From: Calothrix sp. HK-06
GTDB taxonomy: Bacteria; Cyanobacteriota; Cyanobacteriia; Cyanobacteriales; Nostocaceae
Assembly (NCBI RefSeq): GCF_001904745.1
Contig: NZ_MRCD01000087.1
Span: forward strand, 1 to 36,175
Direction of reading: 5' to 3'
Length of the DNA stretch: 36,175 nt
Numbering within the stretch: position 1 is the first letter of the stretch; each line of letters starts with the position of its first letter. Made by a program: the position numbers and the translations under genes. The notes below the pieces were generated by a model. It saw only the letters and a program-made list of their open reading frames with translations, was not told the origin of the DNA and did not search any database. Positions 15,914-24,404 of the stretch are shown here, in pieces.

Positions 15914-17062
15914 ATGAATTTGTGGCGGCGCCAGCAAAATATATTACAAAACGTATCCAAATCCATAGCATCAGGGTTTAGATTCAGCAGCCTGAAAGGG
16001 TTCCTATCTTTATTCTTGGTAGGGGCATTTTTAAGTTTGGCAGTTGCTGCATGTTCAGGTGGTGGTAATGGTGGTGAAGCATCGGCGCCTTCTCCTGGTG
16101 GAGCAAGTCCGGTTGCAGCCAGCAACAAAGACGCGGAAATAACTTTAGTATCTTTCGCTGTAACTAAAGCTGCTCATGAAGCTATTATCCCTAAATTTGT
16201 AGAAAAATGGAAGAAAGAAAAAAATCAGAACATCACTTTTAAAACTAGCTATGGTGGTTCTGGCTCACAAACGCGCGCTGTAATTGATGGACTAGAAGCG
16301 GATATAGTTCACCTGGCGTTGGCAGGAGACACACAAAAAATTGAAAAAGCTGGGTTGATACAACCAGGATGGGAAAAAGAAGTTCCCAATAATGGAATTG
16401 TTTCTAAATCTGTAGGAGCAATTGCAACGCGTGCAGGTAATCCAAAAGGTATCAAAACATGGGCTGATTTAGCCAAAGACGGGGTAAAGGTAATTACAGC
16501 AGACCCTAAAACATCAGGAGTCGCGCGTTGGAATTTCCTGGCATTATGGAATTCTGTCATTAAAGCAGGTGGAGACGAGCAGAAAGCTACTGACTTCATT
16601 ACCCAAATTTACACGAAAAACGTGCAATTACTAGCAAAAGATGCTCGTGAAGCGACTGATGCGTTTTTCAAACAAGGGCAAGGTGATGCTTTAATCAACT
16701 ATGAAAATGAATTAATTCTTGCAAAACAGAAAGGAGAAAAAGTAGAAGCGATTATTCCTGATGTAAACATTTCTATCGACAACCCCATCGCAGTAGTAGA
16801 CAAAAACGTCGATAAACATGGAACTCGTGAAGTTGCAGAAGCATTTACCCAATATTTGTTTACACCAGAAGCACAGCAGGAATTTGCCAAAATAGGTTTC
16901 CGTCCTACAGATGAAACAGTCGCACAAACCAAAGAAGTCAAAGATAAATATCCCACCGTCAAAACCTTGGGTACAGTTCAAGACTTCGGTGGATGGAGCC
17001 AAGTTCAGACAAAATTCTTTGAAGACGGCGCCATCTTCGATAAAATTCAAGCAAAAAGGTAA
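15914..17062 (+). CDS. sbpA: Sulfate-binding lipoprotein of the sulfate ABC importer
   Basis: This 382-residue protein has a long signal region with a hydrophobic core (about 29-46) ending in a lipobox with Cys47 (AVAAC), then a Gly/Ser/Ala-rich linker. The mature domain matches the sulfate-binding family: SYGGSGSQTRAVIDGLEADIVHLALAGD, TSGVARWNF and GDALINYENE. It captures sulfate (or thiosulfate) in the periplasm and delivers it to CysT/CysW. AAGGAG lies nine bases upstream of the ATG. The permease gene follows after 102 bp holding a strong hairpin repeat. The signal peptide is preceded by an unusually long, basic N-terminus of 28 residues. Confidence 0.94.
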   Translation: MNLWRRQQNILQNVSKSIASGFRFSSLKGFLSLFLVGAFLSLAVAACSGGGNGGEASAPSPGGASPVAASNKDAEITLVSFAVTKAAHEAIIPKFVEKWKKEKNQNITFKTSYGGSGSQTRAVIDGLEADIVHLALAGDTQKIEKAGLIQPGWEKEVPNNGIVSKSVGAIATRAGNPKGIKTWADLAKDGVKVITADPKTSGVARWNFLALWNSVIKAGGDEQKATDFITQIYTKNVQLLAKDAREATDAFFKQGQGDALINYENELILAKQKGEKVEAIIPDVNISIDNPIAVVDKNVDKHGTREVAEAFTQYLFTPEAQQEFAKIGFRPTDETVAQTKEVKDKYPTVKTLGTVQDFGGWSQVQTKFFEDGAIFDKIQAKR

Positions 17063-17072
17063 ATAAAACATA

Positions 17073-17144
17073 GGTTGGGTGGAGGAACGGAACCCAACAC
17101 ATCCTCAAATAGCACGTTGGGTTCCGTAAAGCCTTCACCCAACC
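17073..17144. repeat. TTGGGT repeat forming a hairpin between sbpA and cysT
   Basis: The outer arms GGTTGGGTG/CACCCAACC and the perfect inner arms ACGGAACCCAAC/GTTGGGTTCCGT form a long interrupted hairpin, starting 11 bases after the sbpA stop and ending 20 bp before the cysT ATG. It belongs to the same family as 9959-10054. In the operon mRNA it could protect the 3' end of sbpA RNA or reduce read-through, giving more binding protein than permease. Confidence 0.75.
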
Positions 17145-17164
17145 AACAAATTAATTAAAATTTT

Positions 17165-18046
17165 ATGGCAGTTTCCTCTCCTCCTTCTTATCAGCGAGCA
17201 AATTCTAAAAAAGCACCAAACGGCAAGGGATTTATATCGCAGTTATCAAGAATACCAATAACGTGGGTGATAACAGCAGTGTATCTAGCTATAATGCTGT
17301 TCATTCCCATAATTGCTATGTTCCTAAAGGCAACTACCGTACCTCCTGAACAATTCTGGAAAATTGCCACAAGTCCAATTGCATTATCTGCTTATGATGT
17401 AACTTTTACAACATCTTTTGTAACTGCGATCATAAATGGAGTATTTGGAACTTTAATTGCTTGGGTACTAGTTCGCTATGAATTTCCATTCAAAAGAATT
17501 ATTGATGCTTCAGTAGATATACCGTTTGCCTTACCTACTGCTGTAGCAGGTTTAACTTTAGCTACAGTTTACAGCGATACTGGTTGGATTGGTTCGCTTT
17601 TTGCTCCATTGGGAATCAAAATATCTTTCACTCGTTTGGGGGTAGGGGTAGCAATGACGCTGATATCTTTACCGTTTGTAGTACGGACGGTACAACCAGT
17701 GCTGCAAGAAATGGAAAGCGAAGTTGAGCAAGCAGCTTGGTCATTAGGCGCCAGTGAGTTTGAAACTTTTTGGCGAGTTATTTTACCTCCTTTGTTTCCA
17801 GCAATTTTAACTGGAGTCGCTTTAGGTTTTGCGCGTGCAGTAGGAGAGTTTGGTTCAACGGTAATTATTGCTTCTAATACACCTTTTAAAGATTTGATTG
17901 CACCAGTACTAATTTTCCAACGCTTGGAACAGTACGACTATGCAGGTGCAACGGTTATTGGTGTAGTGCTGCTTGCTATATCATTAGTATTACTTATAGC
18001 AATTAATCTTTTACAATCTTGGGGAAGACGCTATGACCGGAAGTAG
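17165..18046 (+). CDS. cysT: Sulfate ABC transporter permease CysT (CysU)
   Basis: This 293-residue inner-membrane protein has about six to seven membrane segments. The cytoplasmic EAA loop is EQAAWSLGA at 188-196 followed by [16 protein letters not shown], the contact site for the ATPase. The segment [16 protein letters not shown] is typical of CysT. It pairs with CysW to form the channel. Its last 14 bases overlap the start of cysW, so the two are translationally coupled. The ATG at 17165 has no visible Shine-Dalgarno sequence, and a hairpin lies just upstream. Confidence 0.93.
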   Translation: MAVSSPPSYQRANSKKAPNGKGFISQLSRIPITWVITAVYLAIMLFIPIIAMFLKATTVPPEQFWKIATSPIALSAYDVTFTTSFVTAIINGVFGTLIAWVLVRYEFPFKRIIDASVDIPFALPTAVAGLTLATVYSDTGWIGSLFAPLGIKISFTRLGVGVAMTLISLPFVVRTVQPVLQEMESEVEQAAWSLGASEFETFWRVILPPLFPAILTGVALGFARAVGEFGSTVIIASNTPFKDLIAPVLIFQRLEQYDYAGATVIGVVLLAISLVLLIAINLLQSWGRRYDRK

Positions 18047-18872
18047 AAATCAATCGAAAAAAGGTGGCTTGGCACCTAAAATATTGATAGGGATAGCAAT
18101 ATTATATTTGACATTAATTCTATATATTCCAGCAGCTAACGTTTTTGTCCATGCTTTTGATAAAGGTATTGGACCGTTTTTATCTAACCTTACCAAGCCA
18201 GACTTTCTTCATGCTGCCTGGTTAACCGTATTGCTTGCACTAGTTTCTGTACCAGTAAATACTGTATTTGGATTATGTGCAGCTTGGGCACTAACTCGTA
18301 ACAATAACTTTCCTGGACGTGCATTTATTTTAAGTATTATTGACTTACCATTTTCGATTTCGCCAGTTGTTGCAGGATTAATGATTGTACTGCTTTATGG
18401 GCGTAATGGATGGTTAGGTGGATGGTTGAATGAGCATGATATTAAAATTGTGTTTGCGTTTCCAGCGATGGTGTTAGCAACAGCATTTGTAAGTATGCCT
18501 TTTGTCGCACGCGAAGTTATACCAGTATTAGAAGAATTAGGACACGACCAAGAAGAAGCTGCAAGTACACTAGGCGCCAAAGATTGGCAAATATTTTGGC
18601 GTGTTACATTACCTAATGTACGTTGGGGTTTGTTATATGGGTTACTATTAACCAATGCAAGGGCAATGGGAGAATTTGGCGCAGTCTCGGTAGTGTCAGG
18701 AAACATTGCAGGTAAAACTCAAAGTTTACCTTTATTTGTTGAAGACGCTTACAAACAGTATCAAACCGAAGCAGCTTATTCAGCAGCAGTCATTTTAGGA
18801 TTATTAGCTTTAGTTACTTTAATACTGAAGGATATTCTCGAAAAAAGAACTACTATTAAAGAAGTCGAGTAG
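18033..18872 (+). CDS. cysW: Sulfate ABC transporter permease CysW
   Basis: This 279-residue membrane protein is the partner of CysT. It has about six membrane segments and the EAA loop [21 protein letters not shown], ending in NVRWGLLYG. The region [17 protein letters not shown] is typical of CysW. The ATG at 18033 lies inside the end of cysT (14-bp overlap). The stop codon overlaps the AGGAG ribosome binding site of the next gene, a NIL-domain protein, so the operon continues. No cysA ATPase gene follows, so the ATP-binding subunit must be encoded elsewhere. Confidence 0.93.
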   Translation: MTGSRNQSKKGGLAPKILIGIAILYLTLILYIPAANVFVHAFDKGIGPFLSNLTKPDFLHAAWLTVLLALVSVPVNTVFGLCAAWALTRNNNFPGRAFILSIIDLPFSISPVVAGLMIVLLYGRNGWLGGWLNEHDIKIVFAFPAMVLATAFVSMPFVAREVIPVLEELGHDQEEAASTLGAKDWQIFWRVTLPNVRWGLLYGLLLTNARAMGEFGAVSVVSGNIAGKTQSLPLFVEDAYKQYQTEAAYSAAVILGLLALVTLILKDILEKRTTIKEVE

Positions 18873-18883
18873 GAGTAATCAAA

Positions 18884-19165
18884 GTGGCAATTGATTCTAA
18901 TAATACTCTCAGTGTTCAGGCGCCGAAACGGATTCGTATTAGAATTCCCAGAGACTATCATCAAGAACCTGTAATTTCTAAATTAGTCTCCGACAATGGT
19001 TTAGTTGTTAATATTAGAGCAGCTATTCTCGGAGGAAATGCCGTTGGTGATGGTTGGTTCGATTTAGAATTACAAGGAACCAATGACCAAATAAATAACG
19101 GACTGTCTTATCTTCGCAGTTTAAATTTAGAAATTTGGGACGAAAATCAATCAGCTAGTTGGTAA
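18884..19165 (+). CDS. Single NIL-domain protein in the sulfate operon
   Basis: This 93-residue protein has one NIL domain (about 17-84). The domain contains PRDYHQEPVISKLVSDNGL, VVNIRAAIL and GWFDLELQG, a ferredoxin-like fold found at the end of MetN ATPases, where it binds methionine. The start is GTG at 18884 with AGGAG eight bases upstream, overlapping the cysW stop codon. Its place directly after the permeases suggests it senses a sulfur amino acid or regulates the importer, but no such role is shown. The next gene holds two further NIL domains similar to this one. Confidence 0.9.
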   Translation: MAIDSNNTLSVQAPKRIRIRIPRDYHQEPVISKLVSDNGLVVNIRAAILGGNAVGDGWFDLELQGTNDQINNGLSYLRSLNLEIWDENQSASW

Positions 19166-19198
19166 AAATTTACATTGTCATTAATCACGTATATGTAA

Positions 19199-19321
19199 AT
19201 TGTCATTCTGAGCAAAGCGTAAACGAAGTTTTCCCGAAGGGAAGAATCTATATATATCGATGATTATTTAGATGCTACCCTGCGGGGAAAGCTCCGCTTT
19301 ACACTGCGTTCAGCATGACAT
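19199..19321. repeat. Interspersed repeat with TGTCATTCTGAGC-type ends
   Basis: The sequence starts TTGTCATTCTGAGC and ends GTTCAGCATGACA, an imperfect inverted repeat. Inside, GCAAAGCG and CCGAAGGGAAGAATCT, and CCTGCGGGGAAAGCTCCGC, resemble fragments of common cyanobacterial intergenic repeats. It lies between the two NIL genes, so the second may not be co-translated with the first. Confidence 0.6.
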
Positions 19322-19361
19322 TTGTTTACATATTTGTTCTTTGTGTTTTTTGTGGTTTATT

Positions 19362-20036
19362 ATGGAAACACCAATTCAAACCCAAATCAGATTACCAGGA
19401 AAGTACCACAAACAACCTGTAATATCTAGATTAACATCACGTTATGGTTTAACAGTTAATATTACTGCTGCGTCTTTAATAAGTGGCGCCTATAGCGAAG
19501 GTTGGTTTAATATAGAACTATCGGGAAATCCTGAAAAATTGACTAATAGTCTATCATATTTACAAGTACTAGGTATAGATTTGTTGCAATTAGAAATTGC
19601 AAACCATCTTAAACCAAGTCAAATATCAAAAATATTAAAACATCCCAATAGTAATGAAGTAATTTTAAATAAACAACGACTTCAAACGCAAAGCAATATC
19701 ACGCAAAAATGGCATGAATATATATATATTACTAAATCTACTCAATCAACAAAAATAGTAAATCATAATACAATTAGATTAAAACTAAAGTTGGGTATTT
19801 TAAAAAGATACCAGCATAAGCCAATTATATCAGAGTTAGTTTCTAATTTTGGCTTGACAGTAAATATTGTGAGCGCGCTTTTAGCTGATGATATTTATGA
19901 TGATGGTTTGTTTGAATTGGAAATATGGGGAGAGTTACAGCAAGTTTATTCAAGTTTAAGACATTTAGAGCAGTTAGGTTTATCTTTGCTAGTTGATGCA
20001 AGTCCTGAGTCGAATAGTGAAGATATTATTTGTTGA
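19362..20036 (+). CDS. Double NIL-domain protein
   Basis: The protein has 224 residues from the ATG at 19362. An upstream in-frame ATG adds 30 Cys-rich residues encoded by the repeat and is less likely. It has two NIL domains. The first, about 6-78, contains PGKYHKQPVISRLTSRYGL. The second, about 135-210, contains KRYQHKPIISELVSNFGL, also with LTVNI and G.F..E. They are joined by a polar linker. Both resemble the single-NIL protein just upstream, so the gene probably arose by duplication. A tandem arrangement could give an intramolecular dimer. The stop abuts the stop of the convergent cysR-like gene with no gap. Confidence 0.82.
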   Translation: METPIQTQIRLPGKYHKQPVISRLTSRYGLTVNITAASLISGAYSEGWFNIELSGNPEKLTNSLSYLQVLGIDLLQLEIANHLKPSQISKILKHPNSNEVILNKQRLQTQSNITQKWHEYIYITKSTQSTKIVNHNTIRLKLKLGILKRYQHKPIISELVSNFGLTVNIVSALLADDIYDDGLFELEIWGELQQVYSSLRHLEQLGLSLLVDASPESNSEDIIC

Positions 20037-20618
20037 TTATATTTCATAGTGCCACATGTCTTGTACTTGTACTATTGTGAGATGTAAGGGTAAGCGCTGA
20101 ATTAAATTTTGCTCTTCTAATTGTGTCATAACGCGCGTTACGGTAACACGAGTTGTGCCAAGAATTTCTGCTATATCTTGATGTGTTAAACGTAAATCAA
20201 TTAATCTTCCTGTCTCGACTTCACGACCAAATTTTTGAGATAACCATATCAACAGCTTCATTACCATCATCTCTACTGTTTTGTAGCTGCGAATAATCAT
20301 TAGCTCTTTAGCTTGTTGAAGGTTTTCATATAATACATCCACAAATGGTTGCCAGTTTTCTATGGGAATAGCTACTGCTTCAACTTTTGTTATGCATTCA
20401 ATTTGATATGGTTCATTCGCAGAAAATGCATGACCGACTGTATCTCCTTTACCCCAAACACCTAAAGTCACAATTGTACCATCTTCCAACCATGTCACAG
20501 TTCGTACAACGCCGCTTTCTAATTTCCATAAAAAATCTGCTTCTTGCGGTAAAAAAGTTCGTTTCTCGAACTCTCGTAGGCGTACTAATACCGGGTTCCG
20601 CTTTGTCAAAGATTTCAT
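20037..20618 (-). CDS. cysR: CysR-like Crp/Fnr-family transcriptional regulator
   Basis: This 193-residue protein has a cNMP-binding-like N-terminal sensor domain (about 20-110) without the classic cAMP-contact residues. A long dimer helix follows, then a winged helix-turn-helix (about 140-180), RLTHQDIAEILGTTRVTVTRVM. It resembles CysR, the Crp-family regulator encoded within the sulfate-transport cluster of Synechococcus, and it also lies next to sulfate genes. It converges exactly on the double-NIL gene, the two stop codons abutting. It may control sbpA-cysTW under sulfur limitation. That control is inference. Other Crp members such as NtcA share the fold. Confidence 0.82.
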   Translation of the reverse strand: MKSLTKRNPVLVRLREFEKRTFLPQEADFLWKLESGVVRTVTWLEDGTIVTLGVWGKGDTVGHAFSANEPYQIECITKVEAVAIPIENWQPFVDVLYENLQQAKELMIIRSYKTVEMMVMKLLIWLSQKFGREVETGRLIDLRLTHQDIAEILGTTRVTVTRVMTQLEEQNLIQRLPLHLTIVQVQDMWHYEI

Positions 20619-20805
20619 ATTCAGGATGCCGTTAAACGATTATCATCAATTTTACCCTAAAATACTATAAATCTATCAATTTGCAGTAGATTTATTTTTA
20701 AAGTTGGATGTTACACATTTTTTTTAGGATAATGGGTATAAGACACTTAATCCTTATCGGATAACCGTATTATATTAATATGGAACACTTAGTAAACAGA
20801 CTTTT

Positions 20806-21240
20806 GTGGAATTATCTTCTAGAGTTGAGTACGCATTACTAGCATTAATAGAGCTAGCAGACTGCTACAGTATCGAAAAATCTCTAAAAATTAGTGAAAT
20901 AGCTGCTCGTCACTCTTTGCCAGAGCGATATTTAGAACAAATTCTTTCAACTTTGCGTCGTGAGGGAATTGTCAAAAGCGTGCGTGGGGCAAAAGGGGGT
21001 TATATATTAGTCAAAGAACCCAGACAGATATATGTACAAGAAGTAATCGCAGTTATAGATGGTGAAAGAAAACCGAGTGAAGGAGAATCTACGAGTTTAG
21101 CTCCCGAAAAAATCGTAATCAATGAAATATGGTTACAAGCAAACGAAACGATAAAAGCTTTTTTCCAGAAATACACCATACAGGATTTATGTCAACAGCG
21201 AGATACCTTACGACAAGAAAACACAATGTATTATATTTAG
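20806..21240 (+). CDS. Rrf2-family transcriptional regulator without IscR cysteines
   Basis: The protein has 144 residues and starts with GTG at 20806. The winged helix includes MELSSRVEYALLALIELA and PERYLEQILSTLRREGIV, with the RGAKGGYIL wing, all typical of Rrf2. The loop that holds three iron-sulfur Cys ligands in IscR (about residues 88-105 here) reads GERKPSEGEST and contains no cysteine. Only two cysteines exist, Cys20 and one near residue 133. The protein is thus closer in design to CymR, the cysteine-metabolism repressor of Firmicutes that works with CysK. The sulfur-gene neighbourhood makes a similar task plausible. Confidence 0.88.
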   Translation: MELSSRVEYALLALIELADCYSIEKSLKISEIAARHSLPERYLEQILSTLRREGIVKSVRGAKGGYILVKEPRQIYVQEVIAVIDGERKPSEGESTSLAPEKIVINEIWLQANETIKAFFQKYTIQDLCQQRDTLRQENTMYYI

Positions 21241-21436
21241 TAGGTTGGATGGAGGAACGAAACCCAACAATTTTAACTACTGGTTCCAAACCAACTTTCT
21301 TATCTCTGTGAAGTCTGTGTCTCTGTGGTAAAAATCTTTACTACTAAAATTAATAACATGAACTACTACCTACTATAATCGCGAGTTGGGTTACGCAAAG
21401 CCTACCCTGCTGGAAAACTCCGTTTACACCCAACCT
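21241..21436. repeat. TTGGGT interspersed repeat, expanded copy between rrf2 gene and debranching enzyme
   Basis: Left arm TAGGTTGGATGGAGG and right arm ACACCCAACCTA lie about 195 bp apart, with inner AAACCCAAC and GTTGGGTTACG. This fills the whole gap between two convergent genes. The centre contains TCTCTGTGAAG and TCTCTGTGG copies, unrelated to the other members, so a second repeat may have inserted. Confidence 0.65.
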
Positions 21437-23414
21437 ACGAAGTTATTAGCCATAGTCGTAAAACTTCTGCAACTGTCCAAGCTTGGGCAATACATCCACG
21501 GGGAGTAAAAGGCGCCTCACCGTCAAAGATTTCGCTTAAACTACCAATACCATGATTACAAACATGATTTGCCATAGGTTCTAAAAATTCGCGAGCAGCT
21601 GTACGGTTTCCATACACGCGCAAGTGTGCTGATATAAATGTACCTAGCAACCATCCCCAGGTTGTACCTTGGTGATATGCATTATCTCTTTGATACTGAT
21701 TCCCTCTATAATTTTCCTGATAATGAGTATCATCGGGATTTAAGGAACGTAAACCGTAAGAAGTTAGTAATTGGCGCCCGCAAATATCTACAATAGAACG
21801 TTGTTGGGGTTGTGAAAGTAAAGGTTCAGGTAAGGAAACAGCAAAAAGTTGGTTTGGACGTAGTGTTATATCATCACCGTTAGGTGTATCCAAAACATCA
21901 TAACAATAGTTTTTTTCAGAATTCCAAAAGCGGGCAAATCGTAATTGAGTACGGTCTGCCATTGCTGTATATTCTTGATGTGGTTTATTAATGCGACGTG
22001 CAAACAAAGCCATTGTTCGTAAAGCATTGTACCAAAGTGCGTTTATTTCAATTGGCTTACCAATACGTGGTGTAATTACCTCGTTATTAACTTTTGCATC
22101 CATCCATGTTAACTGTGTCCCTTCTTCACCTGCATACAATAACCCATCCGCAGCATCAAGATGAATATTATATCGAGTTCCGCGACAATGCCAGTCAATA
22201 ATATCTGCAAGGGCGCCAAAAAGTTCTTCTATCAAACCGTCATCTTCGGTATCTTTATGATAAGCACGCAATGCGTCAAAATACCATAAGGTTGCATCAA
22301 CAGTATTATATTCAGGTACTTCACCCGCATCGGGGAAGCGGTTAGGTAACATTCCTTTACTTATATATTTAGCAAAAGTACGCAGAATTAAGCGAGCAAT
22401 TTCTGGTTTTCCTGTAGCGAGCGTGAGTCCTGGTAGACTTATCATGGTATCGCGTCCCCAATCGCCAAACCAAGGATAACCCGCAATTATACTTTTACCA
22501 TACGGTTCATCAGGCGCCGGACGTTCGACTATAAATTGATCCGCTGCAAGTACTAATTGTTTTATCCAAGCTGGGGAGTCTTTAAACAAACCAGAGTTAT
22601 GATTTTTCCAGAGTCCTAGTAATTTATTCTCGTTTTGGCGCCGTGATTTTAAAGCAGCTTCACCATCGTATTGCTTTAAATCTTCTGTATTAGCAATAAA
22701 CGTGATTGATTCGCCTTTTTCTAAAGTAACTTGAAACGTTGCCGCATGAAGATGGTCTTCTTTATCATTCAATCCTCGATAACGTTCCACCGCTAAATCA
22801 AAACCATAATACCAATTATGAACTGGTGATACATTACCACGGTCAGTTAACAAATAAAGCGGCGCCGCATCAGGATATGCCAGTACACGAACTCCCCCTG
22901 ATATTTCCTCAACAGTCATTTGCCAATCATTGCCTTGCGTATCACTATGATAATCACGATAATTAACCATCGCTTTGAAAGTTAATTTTAACGGTTGAGT
23001 TGCGCGACGCAAATGGTATTGAATATACGTAGTGTTTTCTCCTTGCTGCATCCAAACACGCTTGGACAATAGCCCATCAGCAATAGCATACTCCCACGTT
23101 GGAATAGTACCCTCAAGACTAAAGCGTTCAATATGACGAAAACCCTGTGGACTTACAGTACCATCTGCCCAACGGTTAGCGTGTAATGGGTAAGTATGGT
23201 CATCATATACAGCAGTCTCATCAAGCTTCGTAAGCAATAAAGTTCGACCGAGTGGAGGTTTGAGTGCTGCAACTAGTAACCCGTGATAACGACGAGTTAA
23301 TAAACCTGCTACCGTTCCCGAAGCATAACCACCAATACCATTAGTAACTAGCCATTCCCTTGTTTCTGCGGTTTCAAGATTACCACAGATTTCTCGCCCG
23401 AAATTAACACACAT
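21435..23414 (-). CDS. Glycogen debranching-type amylo-alpha-1,6-glucosidase (GH133-like)
   Basis: The protein has 659 residues. The N-terminal domain (about 1-255) starts with REWLVTNGIGGYASGTVAGLLTRRYHGLLVAA, the bacterial debranching-enzyme N-terminal family. The C-terminal half is the (alpha/alpha)6 barrel, with GYPWFGDWGRDTMISLPGL, NRFPDAGEVPEYNTVDATLW and GTTWGWLLG, where the catalytic acids of the amylo-alpha-1,6-glucosidase family lie. It would remove alpha-1,6 branch stubs from glycogen in the cytosol. It is complete and stands alone. A small palindrome (GTGAACC-AC-GGTTCAC) lies upstream at 23540-23555. Family assignment is firm. Specificity was not tested. Confidence 0.9.
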   Translation of the reverse strand: MCVNFGREICGNLETAETREWLVTNGIGGYASGTVAGLLTRRYHGLLVAALKPPLGRTLLLTKLDETAVYDDHTYPLHANRWADGTVSPQGFRHIERFSLEGTIPTWEYAIADGLLSKRVWMQQGENTTYIQYHLRRATQPLKLTFKAMVNYRDYHSDTQGNDWQMTVEEISGGVRVLAYPDAAPLYLLTDRGNVSPVHNWYYGFDLAVERYRGLNDKEDHLHAATFQVTLEKGESITFIANTEDLKQYDGEAALKSRRQNENKLLGLWKNHNSGLFKDSPAWIKQLVLAADQFIVERPAPDEPYGKSIIAGYPWFGDWGRDTMISLPGLTLATGKPEIARLILRTFAKYISKGMLPNRFPDAGEVPEYNTVDATLWYFDALRAYHKDTEDDGLIEELFGALADIIDWHCRGTRYNIHLDAADGLLYAGEEGTQLTWMDAKVNNEVITPRIGKPIEINALWYNALRTMALFARRINKPHQEYTAMADRTQLRFARFWNSEKNYCYDVLDTPNGDDITLRPNQLFAVSLPEPLLSQPQQRSIVDICGRQLLTSYGLRSLNPDDTHYQENYRGNQYQRDNAYHQGTTWGWLLGTFISAHLRVYGNRTAAREFLEPMANHVCNHGIGSLSEIFDGEAPFTPRGCIAQAWTVAEVLRLWLITS

Positions 23415-23571
23415 CTTTATTTGAGCTATGGAACACTTATATATAAGTTACCCTAAGAAGATAAAGCAACGGCGCCAAAATTATTACATGTAATTTCAGA
23501 TACAGGATTAAACAAATAATTACGGATTAAAGTTCTTCTGTGAACCACGGTTCACATCTTAATTGAACCAA

Positions 23572-23600
23572 AAACCCGACTTATTAGATAAGTCGGGTTT
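23572..23600 (-). terminator. Rho-independent terminator of msrB
   Basis: A perfect 13-pair stem, AAACCCGACTTAT with ATAAGTCGGGTTT, has a three-base loop. On the minus strand it ends in GGGTTTTTGG, ten bases past the msrB stop codon. The A/T ends make it usable in both directions. Confidence 0.85.
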
Positions 23601-23609
23601 GTTTGTTAA

Positions 23610-24032
23610 TTAGGCTTTTGTAGCTGGTTCAAAGTTTAATGAGACACCATTCATACAATAACGTTGACCAGTAGGTTTTGGCCCATCGCCAAACACATGT
23701 CCTAAATGCCCACCGCAACGACTGCAATGTACTTCAACTCGCGTCATAAATAATGACTTATCGACAGTAGTCGCAATAGCACCTTCTATTGGGCTAAAGA
23801 AACTGGGCCATCCAGTACCGCTGTTAAACTTTGTATCAGACGTGAACAAAGCTTGCCCACATCCGGCACAATAATAAGTCCCTTCCCCGTACTCTTTGTC
23901 AAGTGGACTAGTTCCAGCCCTTTCAGTACCGTGTTTTCTTAACACACGGTATTGTTCTGGTGTCAATATACTTTGCCATTCCCCATCTGTCTTTACAATT
24001 TCGTATTGTTCTTGATTCTTAGAAGCTGTCAT
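23610..24032 (-). CDS. msrB: Peptide-methionine (R)-S-oxide reductase
   Basis: The protein has 140 residues from the ATG at 24032, which has GGAGAGGG upstream. The in-frame extension to 24125 has no homology-like features. It reduces methionine-R-sulfoxide in proteins. The two zinc-binding CxxC pairs are CAGC and CSRC. GTGWPSFF and GGHLGHVFGDGP are family signatures, and the catalytic Cys is in RYCMNGVSLNF. It is complete and of normal length, with its own terminator. The thiol repair function fits the sulfur-rich neighbourhood but the gene is universal. Confidence 0.95.
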   Translation of the reverse strand: MTASKNQEQYEIVKTDGEWQSILTPEQYRVLRKHGTERAGTSPLDKEYGEGTYYCAGCGQALFTSDTKFNSGTGWPSFFSPIEGAIATTVDKSLFMTRVEVHCSRCGGHLGHVFGDGPKPTGQRYCMNGVSLNFEPATKA

Positions 24033-24404
24033 ACGTTCCCTCTCCAATGCTACCAGTGCAATATCCAAGCGGCGCCTAAGTTTCGCAACCTGGAGTATGT
24101 ACCATATCTTTATATATCTTAACAATACTTGTAGAATACGTTATGAAGATAGCCGTTATTAATATATACAGATAACCGATAGCTATATTAAACAGAGCTA
24201 TGATAATTGAATAAAAGCCTAAGAAAATGGCATCATGATAAACAAACAACAGATTACGGTTCAGATTCCATCAGATGCTGCCAATGCTGAATTTATAAAT
24301 TAAATATATCTGTTAAATATCTACATACATATAACTGGTTATGACAAATAAAACAAATAAAAAAGACATGACATAATTCATCCGTTATAGGAGTGATACC
24401 GTTG
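24033..24404. other. Gene-free stretch between msrB and the histidine kinases
   Basis: These 372 bp include a GGCGCC at 24071. The rest is AT-rich. I note a small inverted repeat AGCTAT...ATAGCT around 24179-24201 and a palindrome ATAAC-TG-GTTAT at 24331-24342. Neither has a T-run that would make a clear terminator for the kinase operon. No gene or RNA is recognisable. Confidence 0.45.

Noticed and set aside
19272-19361. In-frame start for the double-NIL protein
   Set aside because: The 30 added residues are encoded by an interspersed repeat and are Cys-rich, unlike the NIL sequence that follows.
23540-23555. GTGAACC-AC-GGTTCAC as a tRNA T-arm
   Set aside because: No acceptor, D or anticodon arms surround it. 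It is only a short palindrome.
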